Source of the DNA: Bremia lactucae
Taxonomy: Eukaryota; Oomycota; Peronosporomycetes; Peronosporales; Peronosporaceae
Direction: 5' to 3'
Assembly (NCBI RefSeq): GCF_004359215.1
Contig: NC_090620.1
Coordinates: forward strand, 1,245,809-1,309,808
Length of the DNA: 64,000 bases
Made by a program: the position numbers and the translations under genes. Position 1 is the stretch's first letter. Each line of letters opens with the position of its first letter. The notes beneath the pieces are model-generated. The model was not told the origin of the DNA, made no database searches, and worked only from the letters and a program-made list of their open reading frames with translations. Positions 53,931-64,000 of this stretch are shown one piece after another.

Positions 53931-55282
53931 GGTAACAGGATGTATCGTTACATTAAAATTAACCTTCAAGGTTGTTATTTAATATATTATCTATAAGGTA
54001 GATATATTTTGGGAATATTACCTTACATACTTACATACTTACATTCGAAAAGCTTACTCATTGGTAGTATATGCCTTTATATCTTCTTGCTCCGCGGTCC
54101 AGTCAGCACTGGACGCGCGCAAAGTGAGAGACAGATAATACTTTATTACATGTTGTGTATTAGCATATTAGTAAGCTAGTAAAAAATAGATAGAAACAAA
54201 AGAACTTAATTTTATTAAGAAAATTACACAGTATAGGACACTATTTATCGGAAATTCGCAGAATAGGACACTTTTTTATTCACAGGATAGGACACTTTTC
54301 TCGCTAACTATAAAAGGGAACAGTCTAGTTATGAGCTTCCCGACAAGTTCTCATATTGTACCCAATATGTCCACATGCCTTGCAAGGTTTCCCATTTATT
54401 GCTATATGCTGAGAATCGCTTTCCTTGCGCCTCGTAAATAGGTCGTCCCTGAGGCCGAGATACCTTTGGTGTTAAAACTGGTGACAAAGATAGATTCACG
54501 ATTAAGATTGGAACGTATAAACAGTTGTATGTTGCGCGATAGGTGTCAGCGGTAGGAGCCTTGCTGTTCACTGTCATGCCTTCGTGAAGCTGCTCTACCA
54601 AAAATGTGTGCTCACGCTGGGATCCCCGAGATTTCTCAAGCGATCTTGGCACAAATGCTAATCTTGCACCTGACAGATACGATACTGTTCGTTTTTTTTG
54701 TGGAAGGATAGGACAATCGTCGCCTAAAACACTTGAGGTAGGCTCTGGTTTTGTTTCTGTCGGAGACTTTGTAGCTGACGTGATCTTTTGCTTCCTGTGA
54801 TCGAATGGTCATCACTGCTTCATCCATGGTAGCGAAGGATAGTCCTTTCAAAGCTGGCATGTCGGGAGTAATGGTAGGTGACAGTTTGGTGGAGGTTCCT
54901 GTGGAAGAAGGAGGTTTGGAGCGATGGGAAGAGTGATCTCGAGGGAAGATGTCTCGGGGATGATCTTCCAAGAGTGCGTGAAGGACTTTTAAGGACTTCC
55001 TTGCGTCACTCGCGAGGCTCAGATTAAAAGACTATATATACCCTATCCTGTGAATAAAAAAGTGTCCTATTCTGCGAATTTCCGATAATAAGTGTCCTAT
55101 TCTGTGTTAATCTCTTATATTAGTTACATTTTACTTTTAATCCTCTTTAAAGCAAGTGTTTTAAAGAGACTCTTCCTCTGCACGTACTAGTGTACATGAA
55201 GTGACGTGTGGCGCCACTTGCACTGAAGCAGTGCGAAGTGGACTTGTATTGAAGCAGAATAAGTCGGCAGTGCCCCGTTACG
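53931..55282 (+). repeat. Gypsy-1f 3' LTR, split by a TIR element
   Basis: LTR halves 53931-54223 and 55110-55282 (to TGCCCCGTTAC). They flank an 880 bp insertion. The polypurine tract before the LTR has become a run of 11 G (53922-53932). The LTR start is GTAACAGGATGTATCG, with substitutions relative to the consensus. Confidence 0.85.
54227..55106. mobile_element. 880 bp non-autonomous TIR element
   Basis: Terminal inverted repeats of about 65 bp start CACAG and end CTGTG (54227-54292 and 55040-55106), with only a few mismatches. They contain the subrepeat ATAGGACACT three times. TTA flanks both ends (54224-54226, 55107-55109), a possible 3 bp target duplication. Minus-strand frames 54636-54971 (SFATMDEAVMTIRSQEAKDH) and 54329-54652 (SQREHTFLVEQLHEGMTVNS) resemble the N-terminal DNA-binding part of a MULE-like transposase, but no catalytic domain is present. 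Superfamily is uncertain: the TSD and ends do not fit MULE rules neatly. Confidence 0.75.
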
Positions 55283-55383
55283 ACCCTTGTATAAATATTA
55301 CGTGGCACTGAACTTGCAATATACCTGCTCAGATAATGAGTATTATGTCTCAATGTGTTTGGGGGCCGGTTAAGCTACAGATA

Positions 55384-55868
55384 TGATGGGGCACACATCG
55401 GTTGGAGAACCGTTGTTGTAGTACATTTAATTTATGAATAAAATACCCGTTTATCTAATTTTTCAAATAGTTAGTTACTTAAATCCCATTTGTTATGGAT
55501 AACAAATGTGGTCGCCGCCAGATATAAATCTTTCGGCCAAAATCTATTTTAAATTAGCTATGGTAAGATTTTTAGATTTAAATAATTAAATAAAGTGCAG
55601 TTCCCCGTTTGATTTTAAAGCGTTAAGGGCCTTTCTAAGGCTTGCGCATTGATCCGTCAGAGATAAAAGCCTTTCTAAGGTATATCCTCTTGGTCACTAG
55701 TTACCACTTGGTTCTACGAACCTCCGAATCCCTTGAACAAAGATTCCTAAAGCTTTTATAGCTTGTACGACTCCTTGAGTTGTTAAACCCATTAGTTCAA
55801 TAAAATTAAGTGACTCTTTGAGTCTGAAGATCTTCCTCTGACTTTAGGAGCGAGGTAGCTCCGCTACA
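55384..55868 (+). repeat. Gypsy-2c 5' LTR
   Basis: GATGGGGCACACATCGGTTG to GCTCCGCTACA. The first bases have changed (ATGATGGGGC instead of TGTAATGGGGC). CGTAGTAGCAC at the primer position is a decayed CCTGGTAGCAC. The 100 bp at 55283-55383 between the Gypsy-1f and Gypsy-2c LTRs is unassigned. Confidence 0.85.
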
Positions 55869-55929
55869 CGTAGTAGCACTCGTAGTCGATCTACGCCTGA
55901 GTCTTTACAAGACTAAACCCTCACGTAAA

Positions 55930-57440
55930 CGGAAGAGGTTCCAGAACTGTCAGAAGCGCAGCGCGCCGCTTATGACAAGCTCCAAACCTTATTTGGGCTT
56001 GAACACGTGAAATTTATTATCTCCCAGGGACCAGAGGTCTTGCAAGCAAGGCTTGAAGCCTTCATGCGATACGAAGCCCTCCCTGATCGGTCAGTACAGG
56101 ACCAGTTAGCGACATCTATGCCAACCCGTTACACCTCTATACCTGTTTCGGAGCTATGGGTTTGCACTCTAACTGTGAATGTAGAGACATTTGAGGGAAA
56201 AGAGGAAAAAAAACTCCCTTTTTAGATTAAGCAGATGGAAAGTCCATTGATTCCGCCTTGTTCTTAACAGAACGGCAACAGGTGGCTATGGCCATTTCCA
56301 GACTTAGAGGTAGAGCCATGGAGTGGGCACTATCGTGAAGCACGTCCATAACCAACGCTTTTCCCTCATGGGATTCGCTAAAACAGCAAATGACCAGCAT
56401 GTTTGGACCGCCTGATCAATCTTTTCGCATGCGAGCACGGCTACTAGCGACTCGACAGAGTTAAAGAACCGCACGGGGACTTTGTTCAGGAGTCAAGAAC
56501 TCTCATTGCATCTATGCATCAAGACCCGGTGCAAGAAACAATTGTAGTAACAATCTTTATGGGGGTCGCAATGAGGGCGTTGCCCGGACGGAATTATTCC
56601 GATCTCATCCTGCAACTTTCGAAGAGGCAGTTGCCACAGCGCTACGCAAGAGGCAGTTGCCACAGCGCTACGCGCTGAGTATGACTTTAAGTCGGCTCGT
56701 GTTAGCACGCCTGTTTACCGAACAAGCTCTGCGAGCACAGTGTGTACCGTCTGATAGACCGTAACTCATGGATCTAAGCCTCGTTGAGGAAAGAGAAGAG
56801 GCTTTTTAAGCTGTTGAACAGCATAAGAACATCCGTAGATGTTTATGTGCGGAAGCACGAAACATTTACATCCGGCCTGCCCTTAGCAGAAGTAAGTGGA
56901 ACGGCACTTATACTCCGTCGAGTGACACTCGTTGAAATAACGATTCACTGAATGCTGAAATCATTGTTGGCCTAAGGCCAGATCATCAAGGGTGCAATAT
57001 TCCTGAGTTACGTGGAGTGGCACGTCTAACTCCACCGAGTATGGTCGACCGAGGTGGCATCATACTGAGTGTCAGTAGAGACAGTTGGCAATTCGCCAGG
57101 ACCTCAAGGGTGCATATCCCTGAGATACGTGGAGTGGCACGTCTAAGTCCACCGAGTGTGGTCGGCCGAGGTAGCACCATACTGAGCGTCAATAGTGACA
57201 CTATTGGCGGTTCGCCAGGGCATTTTGGGTCAAACCTTTTTAATGCACGTGAAGCGACACGTAAACGTTCGCTGGATAAGGAGGTTGAGTTACGTAACTC
57301 CTTGTCGGATGTTACTTTAGACACCATGTCTTGTATAGAACCAATACACGCTGAAAAATCCGGGGACGTGAATGTCCCGGCCTCTAAGAGGCGTATTGTC
57401 TCCACTCCAAGACAGGATGGACACGAAGCGTGAATACCCT
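55930..57440 (+). pseudogene. Gypsy-2c gag and linker region
   Basis: The gag start codon is ACG (ACGGAAGAGGTTCCAGAAC). Open segment 56007-56225 (FIISQGPEVLQARLEAFMRY, TLTVNVETFEGKEEKKLPF), then frameshifted gag to about 56800. A 26 bp perfect tandem duplication at 56622-56673 disrupts it. A later segment 57017-57433 contains a 39-residue tandem repeat (VARLTPPSMVDRGG ... VARLSPPSVVGRGS). No intact protease was found. Confidence 0.8.
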
Positions 57441-57719
57441 CACAAAGTGATATGAGTGAGCAATTACATACGCTTGTAAATGTTAGAACCGGTAACATTG
57501 GACAGGACGTTAGCCTTGCGGCGATCCCTTCGTTATATTATATGCTCTTTTAGAGCTAGACGAAATGTCGATTGATGACTGCGGCCGAGCCTTAAAGGCT
57601 GGCGAATTTTCTGAGATGGTGGTCATTCGACCAACAATTGAGTCAGACTCATCGTCACTGTAGACGAAGCTGTCCTGGATGACAGAAAAGCTGCACTTAG
57701 TGCGCGGAATGGGTCATCG

Positions 57720-59270
57720 TTCCTTAAAGATCCTACGGATCCATTTTATTCCTTGATTAAGGAATTCCAAGATGTGGTGTGTAATAATCCTCCATCTGTT
57801 TTACCTTCGGATGGAGGTGTTCGTCATAAAGTTAACTTGTTTCCGGGAATCAAATACTTGTCACACGATAATGGCCTTTACCAAGAGAGCAGTGTGACGT
57901 CATTGACGATTTCTTCCGTGCTAAGCACGAGGCGGGAATGGTACAAGAAAGCAATCGATACCGCATCTTGTGTCAAAAGCCAAATGGTAGATAACGCATT
58001 GTACTTGCTTGTAATAAGCTGAATGCTGCCACTATACCAGCTCAAACCCCCATTCCGAGATAGGACGTTCTTCAGACAATATAGTGGGATGTACAATGTA
58101 CAGTGCACTTGACTTAGTCGATGGCTGCTCATGCGAGCTAGCGGTGTTCCGCTTACAGCGGTAAGCACCCCAAGTGGTATGCTATGGGAGTAATTGGTTA
58201 TGACACAAGGGCTCCCAACGCCCCGGCAACATTTAGTCGTCTATTGACGCAACTGCTCCGCCCTCATCGAGGTTATGCACAGACTTATTTTGATGATTTT
58301 TGTCTATACTCGTGCGGAGCAGGGTCGGTCGGATATGAAATACTATTTATACCATTAGCGAGCAGTGCTCGGGTGTTTGCGCACAAATAAATTGTATGGC
58401 AATGCGTCTAAATGCATTTTTAGCGCAGAAGAAGTTCCTTTCTTAGGGTGCTTCATTGAGAAGCGAGACATTAAAGCGGATCCCCCTAAGATGTAAGCCA
58501 TAGAAGATTGCCCGGTTCCTAACAACCAAAAGAATTTGCGGAAAAGGTTAGGTTTCGCAAATTATTTACAGAAAAACAGCGAACAGTACGCTGATATGGC
58601 ATATCTAATCTCCTTAAAACGGATACAGAATGGTGCTGGACTAGCACCGAACCTATTGCTTTTCGAGCAGTTAAGGATAGTCTTATCCATGCCCCGATTC
58701 TGGCACTGCCAAATCCAAATTGGCCTCTCAGTGTCGTCTGTGACGCATCGAATTTTGTCATTGGCAATGCTCTGTTAAAAACAGATGTTGATGGGCGTGA
58801 AAGTATTATTGCGTTCGAGTCTAGACAGCTTAAAGCTGCGAAAAAGAACTACTCAGTTCATGCCAAAGAGTTACTTGCTGTGAAGTATGCTCTCGTTCAG
58901 AGTTCATCTGCTCGGCTCTTAGCCGTTTGTGATATATACAGATCACGCGTCATCACGCACGGCGACTAAGTCGCCCCATCTCTCACAGAAATGGCCCGAT
59001 AGCTATCCTTTTTCGCGGAATACAACTTCGAGGTGAAGTAAAAACCCGACAAGCAGAATGCTTTGGCCGATACATTATCACGCAGGCCGGATTATGAGCT
59101 CTCTCGTTTCACGACTATCATGTCGCCTATTCCTGAATTAATCCGTTCGGCTTACGCCAAGGATGAACAGTGTGTAGCTCTACTACGAGCTCTAAAGAGC
59201 TATGATTCAGGTATTAAATTGGCACGCTGGCGTGCAAGTTTACATCCATTTTTTTATCGATAACGACCTG
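57720..59270 (+). pseudogene. Gypsy-2c reverse transcriptase, RNase H and linker
   Basis: RT 57753-58500 is heavily frameshifted. The palm box QTYFDDFCLYS is at about 58280-58312. RNase H is at about 58690-58990 (frames broken, AKELLAVKYALVQ). The linker 59063-59263 (MADTLSRRPDYELSRFTTIM) leads toward integrase, which is lost in the gap. Confidence 0.8.
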
Positions 59271-59370
59271 NNNNNNNNNNNNNNNNNNNNNNNNNNNNNN
59301 NNNNNNNNNNNNNNNNNNNNNNNNNNNNNNNNNNNNNNNNNNNNNNNNNNNNNNNNNNNNNNNNNNNNNN
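59271..59370. other. 100-N scaffold gap
   Basis: Exactly 100 N between a + strand Gypsy-2 and a minus-strand Copia-2 fragment. Confidence 0.99.
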
Positions 59371-60888
59371 CATATTCATGACGTCCGCGAAGGTGAGTTG
59401 ATTTTCTACCCCAAAGACCGGTTCATTACAAGTCTTGCCTTCAGACGCTCGAGGAGGCCATCAGCATTTGGCTACGTTCTGTAGACCCACTTCGTGTGCA
59501 ATGCGTTGCTTTCTGTGGGTCGCGTGATAAGGCCCCATACGCCATTTTCTTTGAGAGCTTGTAGTTCCTCTTGCATCGCCTTCTTCCAGCCCTTCCTTTT
59601 CGCGCTGCGCATCGCTTCCCCCCTTTTTTGGGGGTCGCGCTCGTACACAGGAGCTACCAAGTTTTCTTTTTGCACACCATCTTTTTGCGGTAACTCCTCC
59701 TGACCCCGCTTGGTCGCACTGCGCGTCCTATGCGCCGCACGCGTTCAAGACTTCGTGTTTGCCAGCTCGTATTTTCCGTGTAGACGTCTCACCTTTTCCA
59801 GGAATTTTTGTCACAGGCATTGCGCTAGACCCAATAGTGGCTGCACTCGATATGTCCGTCAGGCCGTCTGATCTTTAAATTCGAGTGCGCGTTGAAGCTG
59901 ACTATTTTGCCCCGCGCGGAAGGATTCAATATTACGCACATGCTGTGTGACCGTGACCTTGTTCTCCTTTGTATGTTTGTATAAACACTCTGAACCCATT
60001 CATCTCATCACTGCGACCGATGATGACGCCAACTTGTGCCCGTTGCGCTGGCGAGCTCTTTCCGGGGTCCAGGTAAACCGTGCGGACCGATCCAAAAGCA
60101 ACGATATAACGCAGGTCGTGCGCGTGCTTGGTCAGAACCTCCATCGGCGATCCGCGCTTTGCGCTTGAACTGGTCGGGCTGCGGTTGAGCATGTACGCAG
60201 CATACTCGACAGCGTCCATGCAAAATGACACCGGAAGACTACTAGCAAAAATCATGTTGCGCGCCATGTTCAGCACCGTCCTGTGCATGCGCCCCGCCTT
60301 GCCATTCGACGCCTGAGTTTTTGCCTCGCTTATTTGCCGCGCGACACCTGTCGACTTTCAGAATAGGTCAACGTTCGCGTACTCACCGCCCCCGTCTGTG
60401 CGAAGCACGTGGATACGGCAATTGAAGCGGCGTTCGAAGAACGCCAGAAGTGCTCAAATTTCTAGGAAGATCCGACAGTAATTCGATTTGTGATCTATGA
60501 AGTCCACAAATTAATATTTCTCGAGCCGGTCCTTCGGCTTCATCGGGCCCTTTAAATCCAAGCAAATTACTCCACCGATTCTAATGATAGGCCAATTCGC
60601 ACCAGTGCCCTTCCGCGACTGAGATTTTTGTCTTTCTTACCTGCGCGCACGAGATACAAGTCGGCCGCTTGGTATCCATGAGCTTGATACGAGATGCTGG
60701 GTCCTTGGCCATCCTTCCGATGCTGTCGTAAGCGAGATGTCCTAGTCGCTGGTGGAAACGTAGGAGTGACCTTCCGATGCTGTCGTAAGCGAGATGTCCG
60801 AGTCGCTGGTGGAACTGTAGGAGTGACCTTCCGATGCTGTCGTAAGCGAGATGTCCGAATTGCTGGTGGAAATGTAGGAGTGACCTGT
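59371..60888 (-). pseudogene. Copia-2 fragment: GAG-pre-integrase, integrase, start of RT
   Basis: Minus-strand order: GAG-pre-integrase with a tripled segment (60581-60901, then TKRPTCISCAQVRKTK with the C-x2-C pair), a broken integrase core (60288-60565), integrase C-terminal part (59932-60288, RTVLNMARNMIFASSLPVSF, AAYMLNRSPTSSSAKRGSPM), and the start of RT (59472-59675, RKGWKKAMQEELQALKENGV). It differs clearly from Copia-1. Its upstream end changes directly into Gypsy-1 RT at about 60889. Confidence 0.85.
60716..60886 (-). repeat. 57 bp triple tandem repeat in the Copia-2 zinc region
   Basis: Three 57 bp units, each encoding a 19-residue unit of the type LLxFHQRLGHLAYDSIGR. This is the HxxxxH half of the GAG-pre-integrase zinc-binding motif. 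The units keep the frame and differ at a few positions, so the triplication is not brand new. Confidence 0.9.
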
Positions 60889-63610
60889 ATGCAAATTTCA
60901 AGAAGTGTATATTTTTTTAAAACGAAAAAACGCTTCTTGGATGCACACGGTATACGCCTTGATCCTGAGAAAAATAATTGCGATCATCATCTGGCCTGTG
61001 CTAGTCGATGTAATGGACTACGAAAGTTTCTCGGCTAAGCGGCGTTCTGACATAAGTACTACCGCAATGATGCCGAAATGACGATACATTTTCTTATTAT
61101 TTGAAAAAAATGTAAAATGGTCATGGATTGCTGATTGTAAACATTCGTTTGAGTGAATCAAACAAAACTTGACGCAATCGCCAGTATTTGCCACTTTGGA
61201 CCAAGACAGGCTATTCATGTGGTCTGTGACGCCAGTGATTTTGCAATCGGCTGTGCGTTAATAAAATATGACACACATGGCGAAGAGCGCGTCCTCTGCT
61301 ATTAATCACATCAGCATCAACCAGCTGAGCGGAATAACCTAAATGCATAACAAGGAACTCCTTGCCATGGACTATACACTGGCTAAGTTCAGGCCCGTTA
61401 TTTGTATACGAACCATGCGTCTTTACGCACGGCCGTAAACACTCCACACCTCTCGCAAAAAATGGTGAGATGGTAGTCTTTCTCCGCGGAGTATAATTCT
61501 CCGTGTAATACAAATCAGGACGACATAACGTTGTCACTGATGTCTTATTGCGCCGGTCCGATTCTGAGCCGGCTGCGCAAATCGAGAGTGAGCATAAGGC
61601 CACTGTTGCAACAATAAGTGTTTCGTCGTCAACATTACTCGACGATGTTAAAAAGGCTTATCAAGAAGATAAGGCTCTTAGAGGATAATTGGATTACCTT
61701 AGAAATCCGTCCCAACAATCCTTTAAAGGATAGTCAAAAATGTACAGATCCTCAACAGATCGATTTCCGAGACGCAATGGGATACTGAATTACAAAGCCA
61801 TTTCTGGCGACACACCTCGTGTCGTCATAATGATATGCCTTTACGCATCATGTATGAGTGCCACGACGCACTAATAAGTAGGCATTGTGGACGTGAGAAA
61901 ACATATCTCACGGAAGTCACGATTTCTACTGGCCACGCCAGAATGAAATCGTCCGCGAGGACATACATGCTTGCGAAGTTTGTCAACGGTGAAGCCCAGT
62001 GCTTCATCACTTACTTCGTTACAACCTCTGCCTGCTCCGGCAGATTATTGGCAGTCCACATCTATGGACTTCGTTTTCGGATTCCCCGTAGATGTCCACA
62101 AGAATATCGGTATTCTTGTGTTTGTTGTTTTTTCAGCAAGACAGTTCATCCTTCTATAGTCCCAGAGTCGATCACAGCAGAAGGCTGCGCTCGTGTCTTT
62201 GTTGACACGATATTTCGACTCCATCGGTACTTCGTGAACTGGTCTCAGATCAAGGCCCCAGATTCACGGCGAAGTTTTGGCATTCTGTGTTGAAATCACT
62301 TGCAATACAGTTGAAAATGTCAATTTCTGACCATCCTGAAACATATTGTCAGTCAGAACGTGCTAATCGTATCCTTGAAGATATACTTCGCGGATACGTC
62401 CATACTTAGACGAGTTGGAGCGAGTTCTTGCCGATGGTATAATTTGCCATCCACAATTCTGTGCATGCTTCCACAAAGAACACACCGTTTTTCGTGAACG
62501 GCTAAAGTTATCCACATATATTCACCTAGTTTGAGAGTAACTCTTATTCCTGGGGAGGGGTCTCGCTCGAGCAAAGAGCAATATAGCTCTTGCTTATCAC
62601 GCATTGACCCTACGGTCAATGTAATGTTGATTTAATCAATATGGAGGTGGACAAACTAAGTAATAGCGATAAGACTATTGCTGACTTTGGTAACAACGAT
62701 GCTGATATACTCAGAATCAAAAGCAATAGCATTAGTGAGAACAATGATGCTATCACTAAAGAGGAGAAACATATCACGGCAGTGCACACCTGGCGCACTG
62801 AAAAAAACTGAGGCAGTTGTCCGTAACGTGCCGGATTTGATTGCTGATGCGGTGGACTGACAGAAACGAAACTCTGACAAAAACGGAAGAGCAAACGTTC
62901 TTTCATGTAGCGTTACCGTTCTAGTACGGTAATTTTATCTAAACAGTAGTATCGAATGTGGGCAGTAATTAATTACTGCTTAGGGATATCGGCCCGTTCC
63001 GTGAACTGCACTGTCAAGACAATGCGTACACAATCGAGCTGCCACGTAGGATGCGCACGCATCCTACGTTTCATGTTGGACGTTTCCGCCCATACAACCA
63101 GTACGAGACTTCTTGCTTCAAACTGGCACGGTCCAAGGCATCCGCCAAAGACTGATGGTCCCTAGTCAAACACTGATAGGCTGGGGATAGAGTCTGGTTC
63201 TCACGAAACAGACGTTTACTTCATTTTTCATGGATGAAATCTCGTTCGACAGTTGCTCAACCGCAACTTGCGCACAGTTTTGCACTGTTCACGACAAACA
63301 TTGTCGGCCGTCGACGCTAACTCGCGATGACGGGAACGTTGTGATCAACGTACCCCCCAAATACTGGAGGACCTGGTCCAAATAAACGTAATGACTTGTG
63401 ATGACTCGGGTTCGACGTGTGAGGCGAACCCGGTTTTTTCTCGCCTTCCACATCTTTTGACGGATTCGAGTTGTGAGAAGCATTTTCTAGCCGAACGCTT
63501 CTTGATACACCATGAGGTGAAGGGAGTCCAAACAAGTTATCTCGTTCATTGGCGAGGGTATCCACGTCTTGTTCGATTATATGACGAAACCCATCCTCTT
63601 CCTCAGACGT
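60889..63610 (+). pseudogene. Gypsy-1g: RT thumb to chromodomain, very degenerate
   Basis: Starts inside RT (ARCNGLRKFLG after a decayed copy of LYANLEKC), then RNase H remnants around 61220-61440, the linker and H2C2 (61835-61990, PLRIMYECHDALISRHCGRE), a damaged integrase core (62040-62300, with FVDTIFRLH), the C-terminal part (about 62490-63140) and a chromodomain near 63480-63560 (FLIHHEVKGVQTSYLVHWRG). Unlike Gypsy-1f this copy retains traces of the integrase core. No long open frame remains. Confidence 0.8.
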
Positions 63611-63611
63611 A

Positions 63612-63650
63612 GAACCAAATGGCAACTAACAATCGAGAGTATATACCTTA
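63612..63650 (-). repeat. Gypsy-2 LTR fragment next to a Gypsy-1 LTR
   Basis: About 39 bp (GAACCAAATGGCAACTAACA, then GAGAGTATATACCTT) matches the reverse strand of the Gypsy-2 LTR (compare 20801-20838). It sits exactly where the Gypsy-1 3' region and polypurine tract should be. Confidence 0.7.
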
Positions 63651-64000
63651 TGTAACGGGGTGTATCGTTACATGAAATTAACAATAAAAGATTGTTAATT
63701 AATATTATCCAAAAGGTAGATAATATTTGGAGGAAATTACTTTAAATAGTAATTTCCTGAATTCTTATCCATAAATAGGTATAGACCATTATGTCTATTT
63801 ATTCCGCAGACTAATCAGCTGTAGAAGTAATCAAAGAGAGTTACGAGATAAGATAGATAAGAATTCATTTACATGTTTAGTATTAGTTTATAGTTAAGAC
63901 AACATTTACAAAGATAGATTAACAAAGACACTTAACTATATTAATACAGTTTTCATTTTACCCTCTTAAGCTAACTTGCCTTAAGAGAAGTCTTCCTCTA
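63651..64000 (+). repeat. Gypsy-1 LTR, cut by the window end
   Basis: Identical or nearly so to the first 350 bp of 19641-20091. It is much younger than the degenerate Gypsy-1g body next to it, so it does not belong to that body. Confidence 0.9.

Noticed and set aside
53922..53932. G11 run as a G-quadruplex or promoter element
   Set aside because: It coincides exactly with the polypurine tract before the 3' LTR and is best explained as slippage in that tract.

Overview
The window looks like nuclear DNA of an oomycete, probably a Peronosporales member (Phytophthora or a downy mildew; genus is inference). The evidence is intron-poor host genes with 59-111 nt GT-AG introns, a chitin synthase with an N-terminal MIT-like region, and long stretches of degenerate Gypsy and Copia LTR retrotransposons. 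Four 100-N scaffold gaps (11499-11598, 19314-19413, 36044-36143, 59271-59370) and a single N at 37425 show that this is a draft assembly.

Host genes lie in four islands. (1) 1-3583: the 3' part of a SNF5-type chromatin-remodelling subunit carrying an HMG box, a MED22-like Mediator subunit, and two tail-to-tail copies of V-ATPase proteolipid subunit c. (2) 11828-14209: a protein with two degenerate class III nucleotidyl cyclase domains. (3) 16725-17695: a signal-anchored, coiled-coil-rich protein I do not recognise. (4) 27651-34692: a DNA polymerase delta third-subunit (POLD3-like) gene, RUVBL2/Reptin and a chitin synthase. These are housekeeping genes with no evident shared pathway. Islands 1 and 4 are packed closely and contain convergent pairs.

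The rest is retrotransposon. Gypsy-1 is a chromovirus-like family with LTRs of about 430-450 bp (TGTAACGGGG...CCCCGTTACA). It occurs at 4.7-10.3, 19.4-20.1, 35.3-42.7, 47.45-55.3 and 60.9-64.0 kb. Gypsy-2 has LTRs of about 460-485 bp (TGTAATGGGG...). It is nearly complete on the minus strand at 20.6-27.4 kb and partial at 35.4-36.0 and 55.4-59.3 kb. Three Copia elements are present: Copia-3 is split around nested Gypsy-1 DNA (4.0-10.8 kb), Copia-1 is 5'-truncated on the minus strand (43.2-47.45 kb), and Copia-2 is a fragment (59.4-60.9 kb). A non-autonomous TIR element of 880 bp sits inside a Gypsy-1 LTR.

Three signals are not explained by ordinary annotation. First, Gypsy-1 is packed almost end to end with short perfect inverted repeats, including palindromes of 18, 20 and 26 nt, in LTRs and coding regions alike. 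Second, both Gypsy families appear to carry an antisense reading frame between the end of pol and the 3' LTR. Third, Gypsy copies contain internal inversions, large foldbacks and short fragments of the other family, which is the pattern expected of template switching.
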